Assembly: GCA_946541955.1 (NCBI GenBank)
Contig: CAMNJZ010000015.1
Coordinates: forward strand, 1 to 34,135
Length of the DNA stretch: 34,135 bases
Source of the DNA: an uncultured Lachnospiraceae bacterium
GTDB lineage: Bacteria > Bacillota > Clostridia > Lachnospirales > Lachnospiraceae
Direction: 5' to 3'
The position numbers were made by a program, and so were the translations under genes. Of the stretch, positions 1-10,232 are shown piece by piece; position 1 is the first letter of the stretch, and each line of letters begins with the position of its first letter. Below the pieces are notes generated by a model. The model had not been told where the DNA came from, ran no database searches, and saw nothing but the letters and a program-made list of their open reading frames with translations.

Positions 1-2
1 AC

Positions 3-305
3 ATGCTGGATTATATAAGACAGCAGCTGGGGATTGTCTTCCCCCAGGAAATGCCTGCGCCCCCTGCCGAAGAGCCTGAACAGGAGATGGTGCCTGTTCC
101 GGAGGCGGCAGAGGTGGCCGAGGAGGCGCCTGCTGAAAACAGCCCTGCCTCTGTAGAAGGTCTCCCGGAAGAGACCCCCGCCAGGGAGGAGACAGAGGGC
201 CAGCCTTCTGAAGCTCCTGCCGCAGCGGCGTCAGCAGCAGAGGAAACGGCTCCTGCCGCAACAGAGTCAGCAGCAGAGGAAACGGCTCCTGCCGCCGGGG
301 AATGA
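3..305 (+). CDS. Ala/Glu/Pro-rich low-complexity C-terminal part of a hypothetical protein; probably continues upstream of the window
   Basis: Open frame from the window edge to a TGA at 303-305; strongly biased composition with a 12-aa repeat (SAAEETAPAATE / SAAEETAPAAGE). Confidence 0.5.
   Translation: MLDYIRQQLGIVFPQEMPAPPAEEPEQEMVPVPEAAEVAEEAPAENSPASVEGLPEETPAREETEGQPSEAPAAAASAAEETAPAATESAAEETAPAAGE
230..295 (+). repeat. Tandem direct repeat, 30 bp identical (GTCAGCAGCAGAGGAAACGGCTCCTGCCGC) with a 36-bp period
   Basis: Identical copies at 230-259 and 266-295. Confidence 0.9.
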
Positions 306-321
306 TGTTTGGAGTGCTTTT

Positions 322-1410
322 GTGAAGAAAAAAGTTGTTGTTGGAATGTCGGGCGGCGTGGATTCCTCTGTAGCCGCCCTGCTTTTAAAGGAACAGGGCT
401 ATGAGGTCATCGGAGCCACCATGCTGTTCTGGAAGGATCCGGCCTGCCGGATTCTGCCGGAAGGGGCATGCGGCGGTGAGGATGCGGCCGAGGACGCAGG
501 CAAAGTCTGCCAGGTCCTGGGAATTCCCCACTACGTGTTTGATTTCCGCTCTGTTTTTTATGATAAAGTCGTTTCATATTTTATAGATGAATATCTGCAG
601 GGGCGTACGCCCAACCCCTGTGTAGTCTGCAACCGTCATGTCAAATGGGAAGCGCTTCTGCAAAAGGCCATGACAATGGGGGCAGACTTTGTCGCGACCG
701 GTCATTACGCCAGAGTGGTCAGGCTTCCGGGCGGCCGCTACAGCGTCGCCAATTCCGTGACGGCCGGGAAGGACCAGACCTACGCCCTTTTTAATCTGCG
801 GCAGGATCAGCTGGCCCGGACCCTGATGCCGGTAGGAGACTACTACAAGGACCAGGTACGGGAAATGGCTGCCAAGGCAGGTCTTCCCGTGGCTGCCAAG
901 GCGGAGAGCATGGAAAACTGCTTTATACCGGACAACGACTATGCAGCCTTTCTGGACAGACAGGCCGCCGGGAGAGTCCCAGGTCCCGGCCGGTTTGTAT
1001 GGAAGGATGGCCGGGACCTGGGAGAGCATCTTGGCATCACCCATTATACGGTGGGCCAGAGAAAGGGCCTGGGCCTTGCTATGGGACGGCCCGTATTCGT
1101 CAGGGAGATCTGTCCTGAAACGAATACCGTCGTGCTGGGAGAAGGAGAAGATGTCTACCGGAAGACCCTCACCTGCAGCCATCTGAACATGATGGCCCTG
1201 GAGGATCTGCCGGCTGGTCAGACCCTTGCCTGCACCGGTAAGATCCGTTATGCCCATGCGGGCGCAGCCTGCCATGTCACAAGGACGGGAGCGGATACCG
1301 TTACAGCCGTTTTTGAAGACAGGGTCAGAGCCGTTACGCCCGGCCAGGCAGCTGTTTTTTATGACAGCGAAGGGCATGTCCTCTTTGGAGGATTTATCAA
1401 CAAAGACTGA
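322..1410 (+). CDS. mnmA: tRNA-specific 2-thiouridylase MnmA
   Basis: GTG start; GMSGGVDSSVAA PP-loop, NPCVVCNRHVKW and ENCFIPD catalytic Cys motifs, HYTVGQRKGL. Confidence 0.93.
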   Translation: MKKKVVVGMSGGVDSSVAALLLKEQGYEVIGATMLFWKDPACRILPEGACGGEDAAEDAGKVCQVLGIPHYVFDFRSVFYDKVVSYFIDEYLQGRTPNPCVVCNRHVKWEALLQKAMTMGADFVATGHYARVVRLPGGRYSVANSVTAGKDQTYALFNLRQDQLARTLMPVGDYYKDQVREMAAKAGLPVAAKAESMENCFIPDNDYAAFLDRQAAGRVPGPGRFVWKDGRDLGEHLGITHYTVGQRKGLGLAMGRPVFVREICPETNTVVLGEGEDVYRKTLTCSHLNMMALEDLPAGQTLACTGKIRYAHAGAACHVTRTGADTVTAVFEDRVRAVTPGQAAVFYDSEGHVLFGGFINKD

Positions 1411-1457
1411 GAAAACAGGCCTCCCTCCAGGGAAGGTCTGCCCCTTTGGAGCACAGA

Positions 1458-3557
1458 ATGGATGATTTAAGAAGATACAACCACTATATACAGAGCTTTA
1501 TCGACGTGGCGTCCCTGATTCTTTCCCTGATTCTGGTACGCATCGTTTTATTCAATATAACCCAGTACACAGGCGCCTATTATGGGGAGGAATCCTACCA
1601 GCGTCTGTTTCTTATGGTCGTAGTGGCCTACATCCTGGTCAATACCCTGACCATGTTCAATGAGGATTTCACCTATGTGAACAACCGGACGGAGATGCAT
1701 GCGGCCTTCCGCATGGTCCTGAACGTCACCGTAATCGTGATTATCTATATGTTCATGTCCAGGATCTCCTATGACTACTCCCGTATTTTCATAGGCGTCT
1801 TTTCCCTCGTTTCCTTTGGTCTGAATTTCCTCTTAAGGATCTTTGTCAAAAAGCACCTGCTGCCCTTTTACAAGGTGAGCTCCAGTGCCGAAAAAATCGT
1901 GATCATCGGCACGGAGAAGGCGGTGGAGAGGATCATAGACCGGATCGAGTCCTCCGACGACTGGCGGATCAAGATCTGCGGCCTGGTCATCACCGACAAG
2001 GACCGCAAGGGGGAATTCATCGGTCAGTATGACATCATCAGCAATGTCGACGACATGTATTATGATATCATGCGGTCCGAGGTGGACTCCTGCCTGATGG
2101 CCTCCGATCATCTGGGGAGCCTTTTCCGTGAATATGTGGCCCGGTTCAATTCTCTGGGCAAGGTGGTCCATGTCAACATCAACGAAGTCGGGCTCAATCC
2201 CAAGGCCAATCAGAAGGTCGGCAAGGTGGGAGAGTGCGGCGTTGTTTCCTATTATCCGGTCCTGCGGATCCCCAAGAGGCAGGAGCTGATTAAAAGGCTC
2301 ATGGACTTTTTCGCCGCGGTCCTTTTCATGCCCCTTTTGCTGGCAGTCCTTCTTCTTTCCCTGATCTTCACCAACCTGGAATCCAGGGGTCCTGTTATGA
2401 ACAACAGGATCCGGATCGGCAAATTCGGAAGGCGTTATTATCAGCACCGGTTCAGGGTCTACCGGATGGATGCGGAAGAGCGGATCGCCCAGAAGCAGTC
2501 GCCCTATACGGTATGGGGAAGATTTCTGAGAAAGACCCATCTGGACGGTCTGCCGCAGCTGATCGACGTTTTCAACGGCGATATGAGCTTTATCGGTCCC
2601 AGATCTCCCTCCCTGAAGGGCTTTCTGGAATATACGCCGGACCAGATCTCCAATCTCTGCTGCAGGCCCGGCATCGTAGGCTACTGGAGCTGCCAGACCG
2701 ACATCCGGGATGTCACGGAGGACGACAGAGCCTATATAGAGAACTGGAACATCTTCCGGGAGTGCGGCATTCTTCTGGAATCGGTGGTCCGTTATGTGAC
2801 CATGCATTCCACCAGAAAGCTTTACAAGGCCTATCTGAAGGAATGGAAGCAGGAAGAGCTGGAGCTGATTCGGGAGTACAAGGAATCCGCCAGGCCTCTC
2901 AAGTATGACAGAACAAAATATAAGGCCAGGGAGGACTTTTCCTACCGCCTGTATCTGGTGATCAAAAGGGCCTTTGACATTATTGCCTCTCTGGCTGCCA
3001 TCATTGTCCTGGCCATTCCCCTGCTGATCCTGATCATGCTGGTCATTGGAGACGACGGCGGCGCTCCCTTCTACGGCCATTCCAGGATCGGTATGAACGG
3101 GAAGCGGATCCGGATCTTCAAGTTCCGCAGCATGCGTTCGGATGCCGGTAATCTGAAAAAGCTGCTGACGCCGGAACAGCTGAAGCAGTACTGGACAGAG
3201 TTCAAGGTAGACAACGACCCTCGTATCACAAAGATCGGCAATTTCCTCAGAAAGACCTCTCTGGATGAGCTGCCCCAGCTCTATAATATCCTGAAGGGAG
3301 ACCTTTCGGTGGTGGGGCCCCGTCCCATCGTGGAAAAGGAGACCCTGATCTATGGAGACGACATCGGCAAGCTTCTGAGCGTCAAGCCGGGCCTCACCGG
3401 CTACTGGCAGGCCTATGCCAGAAACAATGCCACCTATGAGAGCGGAGAAAGACAGCAGATGGAAATGTACTATGTGGACCACTGCTCCCTGCTTCTGGAT
3501 ATCAAGATCATTTTCAAGACTGTCAGTTCCGTACTGAAACGGGAAGGAGCCATGTAA
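1458..3557 (+). CDS. Polyprenyl-phosphate sugar-1-phosphate transferase with two tandem bacterial sugar transferase (PGT) domains
   Basis: N-terminal TM segments plus Rossmann-like region, then two PGT domains (…LRKTHLDGLPQLIDVFNGDMSFIGPRS… and …FKFRSM…LRKTSLDELPQLYNILKGDLSVVGPRP…). ORF track starts at TTG 1446; ATG 1458 preceded by GGAG is preferred. Confidence 0.88.
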   Translation: MDDLRRYNHYIQSFIDVASLILSLILVRIVLFNITQYTGAYYGEESYQRLFLMVVVAYILVNTLTMFNEDFTYVNNRTEMHAAFRMVLNVTVIVIIYMFMSRISYDYSRIFIGVFSLVSFGLNFLLRIFVKKHLLPFYKVSSSAEKIVIIGTEKAVERIIDRIESSDDWRIKICGLVITDKDRKGEFIGQYDIISNVDDMYYDIMRSEVDSCLMASDHLGSLFREYVARFNSLGKVVHVNINEVGLNPKANQKVGKVGECGVVSYYPVLRIPKRQELIKRLMDFFAAVLFMPLLLAVLLLSLIFTNLESRGPVMNNRIRIGKFGRRYYQHRFRVYRMDAEERIAQKQSPYTVWGRFLRKTHLDGLPQLIDVFNGDMSFIGPRSPSLKGFLEYTPDQISNLCCRPGIVGYWSCQTDIRDVTEDDRAYIENWNIFRECGILLESVVRYVTMHSTRKLYKAYLKEWKQEELELIREYKESARPLKYDRTKYKAREDFSYRLYLVIKRAFDIIASLAAIIVLAIPLLILIMLVIGDDGGAPFYGHSRIGMNGKRIRIFKFRSMRSDAGNLKKLLTPEQLKQYWTEFKVDNDPRITKIGNFLRKTSLDELPQLYNILKGDLSVVGPRPIVEKETLIYGDDIGKLLSVKPGLTGYWQAYARNNATYESGERQQMEMYYVDHCSLLLDIKIIFKTVSSVLKREGAM

Positions 3558-4321
3558 TGGCAGGAAGTATAAAAATCATTGTTGCCACCCATAAACCCTA
3601 CTGGATGCCTGACGATCCCCTCTATGTGCCTGTGCAGGTAGGGGCTGCCGGCAAGGAAGACCTGGGCTTTGTAAGGGATGACAGCGGAGACAATATCAGC
3701 GAAAAGAACGCCAATTTCTGTGAGCTGACAGGACTCTACTGGGCCTGGAAGAACCTGGAGGCGGATTATGTGGGTCTTGCCCACTACAGAAGGCATTTCT
3801 CCGCCAGGCAGCACCTGAAGGCCGACCAGAAATATGTGATTACGGAGCAGGAGATCCGCCGGGTCTTTTCGGAAACCGACGTGATCCTGCCGGTCAAGCG
3901 GAATTATTTCATCGAGACCAATTATTCCCAGTATGTCCACGCCCATCATAAGGAGGACCTGGAGCTGACCAGACAGATCATCGGGGAAAAATATCCCCGT
4001 TTCCTCCAGGCCTATGACGAATCCATGAAGAGGACCTACGGCCACCGCTTCAATATGTTCGTTATGAAGCGGAAATACTTTGACGCCTACTGCAGCTGGC
4101 TCTTCGATATCTTATTCGAACTGGAAAAACGCCTGGATATTTCGGAATACTCCGTCAATGACGCCAGGGTCTTCGGCTTTGTTTCCGAGAGGCTCCTGGA
4201 CGTATGGATCGAGACCAAGGATATTTCCTATAAGGAACTTCCCTATATGTTCATGGAAAAACAGGACTGGATCGACAAGGGCCTGCGCTTTTTGAAGCGC
4301 AAGGCCGGTATCAAGAATTAA
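3557..4321 (+). CDS. DUF4422 domain-containing protein (putative glycosyltransferase)
   Basis: IIVATHKPYWMP…VQVGA…ISEKNANFCELTGLYWAWKN…YVGLAHYRRHF; TAATG overlap with the upstream gene. Confidence 0.85.
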   Translation: MAGSIKIIVATHKPYWMPDDPLYVPVQVGAAGKEDLGFVRDDSGDNISEKNANFCELTGLYWAWKNLEADYVGLAHYRRHFSARQHLKADQKYVITEQEIRRVFSETDVILPVKRNYFIETNYSQYVHAHHKEDLELTRQIIGEKYPRFLQAYDESMKRTYGHRFNMFVMKRKYFDAYCSWLFDILFELEKRLDISEYSVNDARVFGFVSERLLDVWIETKDISYKELPYMFMEKQDWIDKGLRFLKRKAGIKN

Positions 4322-4345
4322 AAAAGCTTCGGCATGGAGGAAAGA

Positions 4346-5710
4346 ATGGAATACAGAATCGAACATGATACCATGGGCGAAGTGAAGGTGCCCGCAGACC
4401 ATTACTGGGGCGCCCAGACCCAGAGAAGTTTTCAGAACTTTGCCATTGGCACAGAGACAATGCCTGTGGAGGTGATCCGGGCCTTTGCAGCCCTGAAATC
4501 CGCAGCGGCCGCAGCCAATGCTTCCCTGGGCAGACTGGACCAGGAACGGTGCAGGGCGATCCAGGAAGCCTGCAGCGCCATCCTCTCCGGAGAATACAAG
4601 GATGAATTCCCCCTGAAGGTATGGCAGACCGGCAGCGGGACCCAGTCCAATATGAACGCCAACGAGGTCATTGCCCACATCGGTATGGAAGGCCGGCCCG
4701 GTCTTCTGATCCATCCCAATGACCATGTCAATATGTCCCAGAGCTCCAACGATACCTTCCCCACTGCCATGAATGTGGCGGCCCTGGCAGCCCTCCGGGA
4801 CTATCTCTATCCGTCTCTGGACCGTCTTGCAGCAACCCTGAGAAGGCTGGAGGAAGAGAACAGGGATGTGATCAAGATCGGACGGACCCATCTCCAGGAT
4901 GCAGTCCCCATCAGCTTCGGTCAGGAGATCAGCGGCTGGAGAGCCATGCTGGAGGAGGACCGCAGGATGATCGGGGAAGCCTCTGACCATCTGCGGGATC
5001 TGGCCATCGGCGGAACTGCCGTGGGTACAGGCCTGAACTGCCCCGAAGGCTTTGACAGGCTCTGCTGCGAACAGATCTCAGCCATTACCGGAGAAGCGGT
5101 CCGGCCTTCGGCCAATAAGTTCCACGCTCTGACCTCCAAGGACGCCTATGTATTCACCCACGGGGCCCTCAAAGCCCTGGCGGCGGATCTGATGAAGATC
5201 GCCAATGATATCCGGTTTCTGGCCAGCGGTCCCCGCTGCGGCATCGGTGAGATCTCCATTCCCGAAAACGAGCCCGGCAGCTCCATTATGCCCGGCAAGG
5301 TCAATCCCACCCAGTGTGAAGCCATCACCATGATCGCAGTCCAGGTCATGGGCAACGATGCGGCAGTGGGCTTTGCGGCCTCCCAGGGCAACTATGAGCT
5401 GAATGTCTTTATGCCGGTCCTGGCCTATAACATGATCCAGTCCATCCGCCTTCTGGGGGACGGCATGGCTTCCTTTGAAAAGAACTGCGTCTGCGGCATC
5501 CGGCCCAACAGGGAAAAGATGGCGAAGAACCTGGTCAGGTCTCTGATGCTGGTCACCTGCCTGTCTCCCTCCATCGGCTATGAGAACGCAGCGAAAGCGG
5601 CCCATAAGGCCTTCGAAGAGAACACGACCCTGAAAGAGGCGGTCCTGGCCCTGGGCTTTATGAGCTCTGAAGAATACGACGAAAGGGTAAGACCGGAAAA
5701 AATGGTCTGA
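4346..5710 (+). CDS. fumC: Class II fumarate hydratase
   Basis: YRIEHDTMGEVKVPADHYWGAQTQRS, TGSGTQSNMNANEV, GRTHLQDAVPI and GSSIMPGKVNPTQCEA signature; ATG 4346 has GGAGG 5 nt upstream. Confidence 0.94.
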   Translation: MEYRIEHDTMGEVKVPADHYWGAQTQRSFQNFAIGTETMPVEVIRAFAALKSAAAAANASLGRLDQERCRAIQEACSAILSGEYKDEFPLKVWQTGSGTQSNMNANEVIAHIGMEGRPGLLIHPNDHVNMSQSSNDTFPTAMNVAALAALRDYLYPSLDRLAATLRRLEEENRDVIKIGRTHLQDAVPISFGQEISGWRAMLEEDRRMIGEASDHLRDLAIGGTAVGTGLNCPEGFDRLCCEQISAITGEAVRPSANKFHALTSKDAYVFTHGALKALAADLMKIANDIRFLASGPRCGIGEISIPENEPGSSIMPGKVNPTQCEAITMIAVQVMGNDAAVGFAASQGNYELNVFMPVLAYNMIQSIRLLGDGMASFEKNCVCGIRPNREKMAKNLVRSLMLVTCLSPSIGYENAAKAAHKAFEENTTLKEAVLALGFMSSEEYDERVRPEKMV

Positions 5711-5727
5711 TCCCGGAAAGGCGGCTT

Positions 5728-6708
5728 ATGACTACATCCCCTCTGATTTCAGTGGTCCTGCCGGTGTATAATAAAGAAGATTATCTGCCGGACTGCATGG
5801 AGACCCTCCTGAACCAGACCTATACCAATCTGGAGATCCTTCTGGTGGACGACGGCTCCACAGACAGAACCCCTGCTCTGTGCGACGAGTATGCCAGGCA
5901 GGATGCCCGTGTCAGGGCGCTCCATAAGGCCAACGGCGGCGTTTCGGACGCCAGAAATTATGGAATCCGCCATGCCGACGGCGAATACATTACCCAGGTG
6001 GACCCGGACGATACCGTGGACGCCGACTATGTGGAATATCTCTACGACCTTCTTGTCAAATATGACGCAGATATGTCCATCTGCCAGCACAGGATCCTTT
6101 TCCACAATGGAAAGGTGGAGGATTTTGGAGGGCAGGGAGAGAAAAAGGCGGATGCGGAATGGTGTCTGGAGAAGATGCTCTACCATGATGTGATCGACGT
6201 ATCCTGCTGGGGCAAGCTCTATCACAGATCCCTTTTCCAGGACTTTTCCTATCCCAGGGGAAGGATCTTTGAGGACCATGCGGCCACCTACCGGCTTTTC
6301 ATGAAAAGCAGGGTCATTGCCGTGGGCTTTGCCTCCAAATACAACTACATCATGCATGACGTTTCCATCGTGCACGACAGCTTTTCCATCCGCAAGCTGG
6401 ACCTTCTGCCGGCGACGGACCGGATGGGACGGGACATCCTGCAGGAATATCCCCATCTTTACAGGGGCGTCCTGCGCAGACGCGTCTATGCCAGACTCAG
6501 CACCATCAATCAGATGCTTTCTGTCAAAGGACATGACAGGGAGCGGGAGAGGATGATCGCCTTTGTCAAAAGGCACGCCAAAGAGATCCTTCAGGATCCC
6601 AAGGCGCCGAAAAGAGACAAGGCGGCGGTTCTGGCCCTGCAGGCCGGCTACCCCATTTACAGGGCGGCCTGGAGGTCCTATCTGTATCTTAAAAAAGGAC
6701 AATCCTGA
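5728..6708 (+). CDS. Glycosyltransferase family 2
   Basis: ISVVLPVYNKEDYLPDCMETLLNQTYTNLEILLVDDGSTD… and QVDPDDTV. Confidence 0.92.
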   Translation: MTTSPLISVVLPVYNKEDYLPDCMETLLNQTYTNLEILLVDDGSTDRTPALCDEYARQDARVRALHKANGGVSDARNYGIRHADGEYITQVDPDDTVDADYVEYLYDLLVKYDADMSICQHRILFHNGKVEDFGGQGEKKADAEWCLEKMLYHDVIDVSCWGKLYHRSLFQDFSYPRGRIFEDHAATYRLFMKSRVIAVGFASKYNYIMHDVSIVHDSFSIRKLDLLPATDRMGRDILQEYPHLYRGVLRRRVYARLSTINQMLSVKGHDRERERMIAFVKRHAKEILQDPKAPKRDKAAVLALQAGYPIYRAAWRSYLYLKKGQS

Positions 6709-6750
6709 AAGCAGAGCACCTGCCCTTTAGAGGGGCAGGTGCTCTGCTTT
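6708..6750. terminator. Bidirectional hairpin terminator between convergent genes
   Basis: 18-bp perfect stem AAAGCAGAGCACCTGCCC / GGGCAGGTGCTCTGCTTT. Confidence 0.85.
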
Positions 6751-7554
6751 TCGGTTTTTGAAGACGGTATAGGAATCATAACCGGCTTCCGCCAGGATCC
6801 TGGCGGCCTGGTCGAAGAAGGCGCCGATATAGGCAGGCGCATGGGCGTCAGATCCTATGGTCACGCCGATTCCGCCCATTTCCCTGTACCGCCGCAAAAT
6901 GCCCGGGGCGGGAGAGGGCGCCCTGCAGCCCTTGACCAGGTTGGCGGTATTGAGCTCCAGACAGACTCCGTTTTGGACCAGCACCTCCAGGATGGCTTCG
7001 ATAACATCGGAAAAGTCTGTCCAGTCATAGCGGCTGTCCTTTGTGGGACCGTAGCGGACCACATAGTCCAGATGGCCGTAGGTGTCCACGTCATGGAAGG
7101 CCGATATGGAGGACAGGGCGTCCTCAAAGTAGCGGCGCCAGGCCTCCTTTTCGGAAACACCTTCGAAAAAGATGGAATAATAGGGATCCATGCCATGGGA
7201 TACATGGGTAGACCCGATCACAAAATCAAAAAAGTCATTTTCCTTCAGATAGGCGCAAAGGGCCGGACCCAGATGGGGCTGCAGGCCCAGCTCGATACCC
7301 ATTCGCAGCTCGATCCTGTCCTGGTATTTGTCCTGCAGGGCCAGGAATTCCCTGCGGTAGGCGGCAAGATCCAGGTCAAAATAACCCGGAGGGAGATCGG
7401 GCGTATTGTGATAGGGCCAGTCCTTGTCAAAATGTTCGGTGAAGCACAGGACCTGCAGTCCCTTTTCACAGGCTGCCAGAACCTGCTTTTCCATGGGGGC
7501 AGTGCTGTCACCGGAATGCCGGGAGTGAACATGGAAATCGGCTTTAACTGTCAT
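6727..7554 (-). CDS. PHP-domain protein, HisK-type histinol-phosphatase family (histidinol-phosphatase)
   Basis: KADFHVHSRHSGDS, CFTEHFD, GSTHV and ITIGSDAHAP motifs; start at 7554 chosen because AAGGAAG precedes the ATG (ORF track extends to 7641). Confidence 0.87.
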   Translation of the reverse strand: MTVKADFHVHSRHSGDSTAPMEKQVLAACEKGLQVLCFTEHFDKDWPYHNTPDLPPGYFDLDLAAYRREFLALQDKYQDRIELRMGIELGLQPHLGPALCAYLKENDFFDFVIGSTHVSHGMDPYYSIFFEGVSEKEAWRRYFEDALSSISAFHDVDTYGHLDYVVRYGPTKDSRYDWTDFSDVIEAILEVLVQNGVCLELNTANLVKGCRAPSPAPGILRRYREMGGIGVTIGSDAHAPAYIGAFFDQAARILAEAGYDSYTVFKNRKAEHLPL

Positions 7555-7743
7555 AGCTTCCTTTCTGCCGGATCGGCGGAGACGGTAAAATGTCTGAAAA
7601 ATAGACAAGAGACCAGTAATTTTTTGAAATCTTATGTGCATTTATACATAATTATATTTACACCAAATGGATCCCTATTACAATATTTGTCAAATCAAGG
7701 TTTCGTTTCAGACTATATTTTATCAATTGTTTACGATATATAC

Positions 7744-7773
7744 TTGAATTTTCCATAGACCATGCTGTAAAAT
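7744..7773 (+). promoter_or_regulatory. Candidate sigma-A promoter for gap
   Basis: TTGAAT (7744-7749), 18-bp spacer, TAAAAT (7768-7773). Confidence 0.5.
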
Positions 7774-7847
7774 AACGGTAATGAACAAATCTGCACAAGC
7801 AGACATGTTGCATCAATAATTCTAATTCTATTAGGAGGAAAAACAAA

Positions 7848-8867
7848 ATGGCAGTAAGAGTAGCAATTAATGGTTTTGGTCGTATCGGCCGTCTGGCTTT
7901 CAGACAGATGTTCCAGGCAGAAGGTTTTGAAATCGTTGCAATCAACGACCTGACCTCCCCTGATATGCTCGCATACCTGCTGAAGTATGATTCTTCTCAG
8001 GGCAGATATGCCAAGGCTGATCTTGTATCCAGCACAGACCATTCCATCATTGTTGACGGCAAGGAAATCGAGATCTACAAGGAAGCACAGGCAGCTAACC
8101 TTCCTTGGGGTGAACTGGATGTTGACGTTGTTCTGGAGTGCACAGGTTTCTATACCTCCAAGGCTAAGGCTCAGGCTCACATCGATGCTGGTGCCAAGAA
8201 GGTCGTTATTTCCGCTCCTGCAGGAAATGATCTGAAGACCATTGTTTACAACACCAACCATGAGACTCTGACAGCTGATGACAACATCATCTCTGCAGCT
8301 TCCTGCACAACCAACTGCCTTGCACCTATGGCTAAGGCTCTTAACGATCTGGCTCCCATCAAGTCCGGTATCATGTGCACAGTACATGCTTACACTGGCG
8401 ACCAGATGGTTCTTGACGGCCCTCAGAGAAAGGGTGACAAGAGAAGATCCAGAGCAGCAGCTGAGAACATCGTTCCCAACAGCACCGGCGCTGCTAAGGC
8501 TATCGGCCTCGTAGTTCCCGAGCTGAACGGCAAGCTCATCGGCGCTGCACAGCGTATCCCTTGCCCTACAGGTTCCACAACCCTTCTGTTCGCAGTTGTT
8601 GAAGGTAAGGTTACTGTTGATGAGATCAATGCTAAGATGAAATCCGTTACAAACGAGTCCTTCGGCTACAACGAAGACCTCATCGTTTCCAAGGATATCG
8701 TTGGCATGACCTATGGTTCTCTGTTCGATGCAACCCAGACCATGGTTAACCCCATCGGCGATGACATGACCGAGGTTCAGGTTGTTTCCTGGTATGACAA
8801 TGAGAACTCCTTCACATCCAACATGTGCAGAACAATCAAGTATTTCGCAAAGTTCCTGAACAAGTAA
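7848..8867 (+). CDS. gap: Type I glyceraldehyde-3-phosphate dehydrogenase
   Basis: [43 protein letters not shown]. Confidence 0.97.
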   Translation: MAVRVAINGFGRIGRLAFRQMFQAEGFEIVAINDLTSPDMLAYLLKYDSSQGRYAKADLVSSTDHSIIVDGKEIEIYKEAQAANLPWGELDVDVVLECTGFYTSKAKAQAHIDAGAKKVVISAPAGNDLKTIVYNTNHETLTADDNIISAASCTTNCLAPMAKALNDLAPIKSGIMCTVHAYTGDQMVLDGPQRKGDKRRSRAAAENIVPNSTGAAKAIGLVVPELNGKLIGAAQRIPCPTGSTTLLFAVVEGKVTVDEINAKMKSVTNESFGYNEDLIVSKDIVGMTYGSLFDATQTMVNPIGDDMTEVQVVSWYDNENSFTSNMCRTIKYFAKFLNK

Positions 8868-8898
8868 TTCAGATCTTAAAGAAATAACGGAATGACCT

Positions 8899-8933
8899 AA
8901 AAGGGTCCGGTCATATGGGCCGGACCCTTTTTC
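8899..8933 (+). terminator. Rho-independent terminator after gap
   Basis: AAAAGGGTCCGG-TCATATGGG-CCGGACCCTTTTT. Confidence 0.85.
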
Positions 8934-8989
8934 TGATGAAGCGGCCTGGGCCGCAGATTGTGAATTTATTAGTATAAGAGGTATATAGA

Positions 8990-10198
8990 ATGGGACTGAA
9001 TAAGAAATCCGTTGATGATATCAATGTAAAGGGACTTCGCGTACTGTGCAGATGCGACTTTAACGTTCCGCTTAAGGACGGCGTGATCACCAATGACAAC
9101 CGTATCGTGGCAGCTCTTCCCACCATCAAGAAGCTGATCGCTGACGGCGGCAAGGTCATCCTTTGCTCTCACCTTGGCAAGCCGAAGGGCGAGCCCAAGC
9201 CTGAGCTGTCTCTGGCTCCCGTAGCAGTCAGACTGTCCGAGCTCCTTGGCCAGGAAGTCGTTTTCGCAGCAGATGACAACGTAGTCGGCGAGAATGCCAA
9301 GGCTGCAGTTGCTGCTATGAAGGACGGCGATGTTGTTCTGCTTCAGAACACCCGTTACAGAAAAGAAGAGACCAAGAACGGCGAGGAGTTCTCCAAGGAT
9401 CTGGCTTCCCTGTGCGACGTTTTCGTAAACGATGCATTCGGTACCGCTCACAGAGCACACTGCTCCAACGTTGGTGTTGCAAAACTGGTTGACACAGCAG
9501 TTGTCGGCTATCTGATGCAGAAGGAAATCGACTTCCTTGGCAACGCTGTTGAGAACCCTGTACGTCCCTTCGTTGCAATCCTGGGCGGCGCAAAGGTTGC
9601 TGACAAGCTCAACGTTATCTCCAACCTGCTGGAGAAGTGCGATACCCTGATCATCGGCGGCGGCATGGCTTATACATTCCTGAAGGCACAGGGCTATGAG
9701 ATCGGCAAGTCTCTGGTTGACGAGACCAAGATCGACTACTGTGCAGAAATGATCAAGAAGGCAGCTGACAACGGCAAGCAGCTTCTGCTTCCTGTCGACA
9801 CTGTCGTTACATCCGAATTCCCGAATCCCATTGATGCCGAGATCGCAACAGAAGTCGTTGACGCTGACAAGATCCCTGCTGACAAGATGGGTATGGATAT
9901 CGGCCCCAAGACCATCGCTCTGTATTCCGACGCTGTGAAGAACGCCAAGACTGTAGTCTGGAACGGACCTATGGGCGTATTTGAGAACCCCATCCTTGCA
10001 AACGGCACAAGATCCGTTGCACAGGCTCTGGCTGACACAGATGCAACCACCGTTATCGGCGGCGGCGATTCCGCAGCAGCAGCGATCCAGATGGGCTTTG
10101 CTGACAAGATGAGCCACATCTCCACCGGCGGCGGCGCTTCCCTCGAGTTCCTGGAAGGCAAAGAGCTTCCCGGCGTTGCAGCAGCAAACGATAAATAA
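8990..10198 (+). CDS. pgk: Phosphoglycerate kinase
   Basis: [56 protein letters not shown]. Confidence 0.97.
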   Translation: MGLNKKSVDDINVKGLRVLCRCDFNVPLKDGVITNDNRIVAALPTIKKLIADGGKVILCSHLGKPKGEPKPELSLAPVAVRLSELLGQEVVFAADDNVVGENAKAAVAAMKDGDVVLLQNTRYRKEETKNGEEFSKDLASLCDVFVNDAFGTAHRAHCSNVGVAKLVDTAVVGYLMQKEIDFLGNAVENPVRPFVAILGGAKVADKLNVISNLLEKCDTLIIGGGMAYTFLKAQGYEIGKSLVDETKIDYCAEMIKKAADNGKQLLLPVDTVVTSEFPNPIDAEIATEVVDADKIPADKMGMDIGPKTIALYSDAVKNAKTVVWNGPMGVFENPILANGTRSVAQALADTDATTVIGGGDSAAAAIQMGFADKMSHISTGGGASLEFLEGKELPGVAAANDK

Positions 10199-10232
10199 AA
10201 AGCAAAGGCTGATACCATAAAAGGAGAATACA

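Noticed and set aside
1833-3482. 549-aa antisense ORF opposite the tandem sugar transferase
   Set aside because: Mirror ORF from codon bias; the plus-strand frame has clear family motifs, while the antisense protein has none and no RBS logic
6739-7758. 339-aa plus-strand ORF opposite the PHP gene
   Set aside because: The minus-strand PHP protein carries the conserved metal-binding motifs; the plus ORF has none
8941-8954. GCGGCC-TG-GGCCGC palindrome upstream of pgk
   Set aside because: Too short with a tiny loop, and no T-run; not distinguishable from chance in GC-rich DNA
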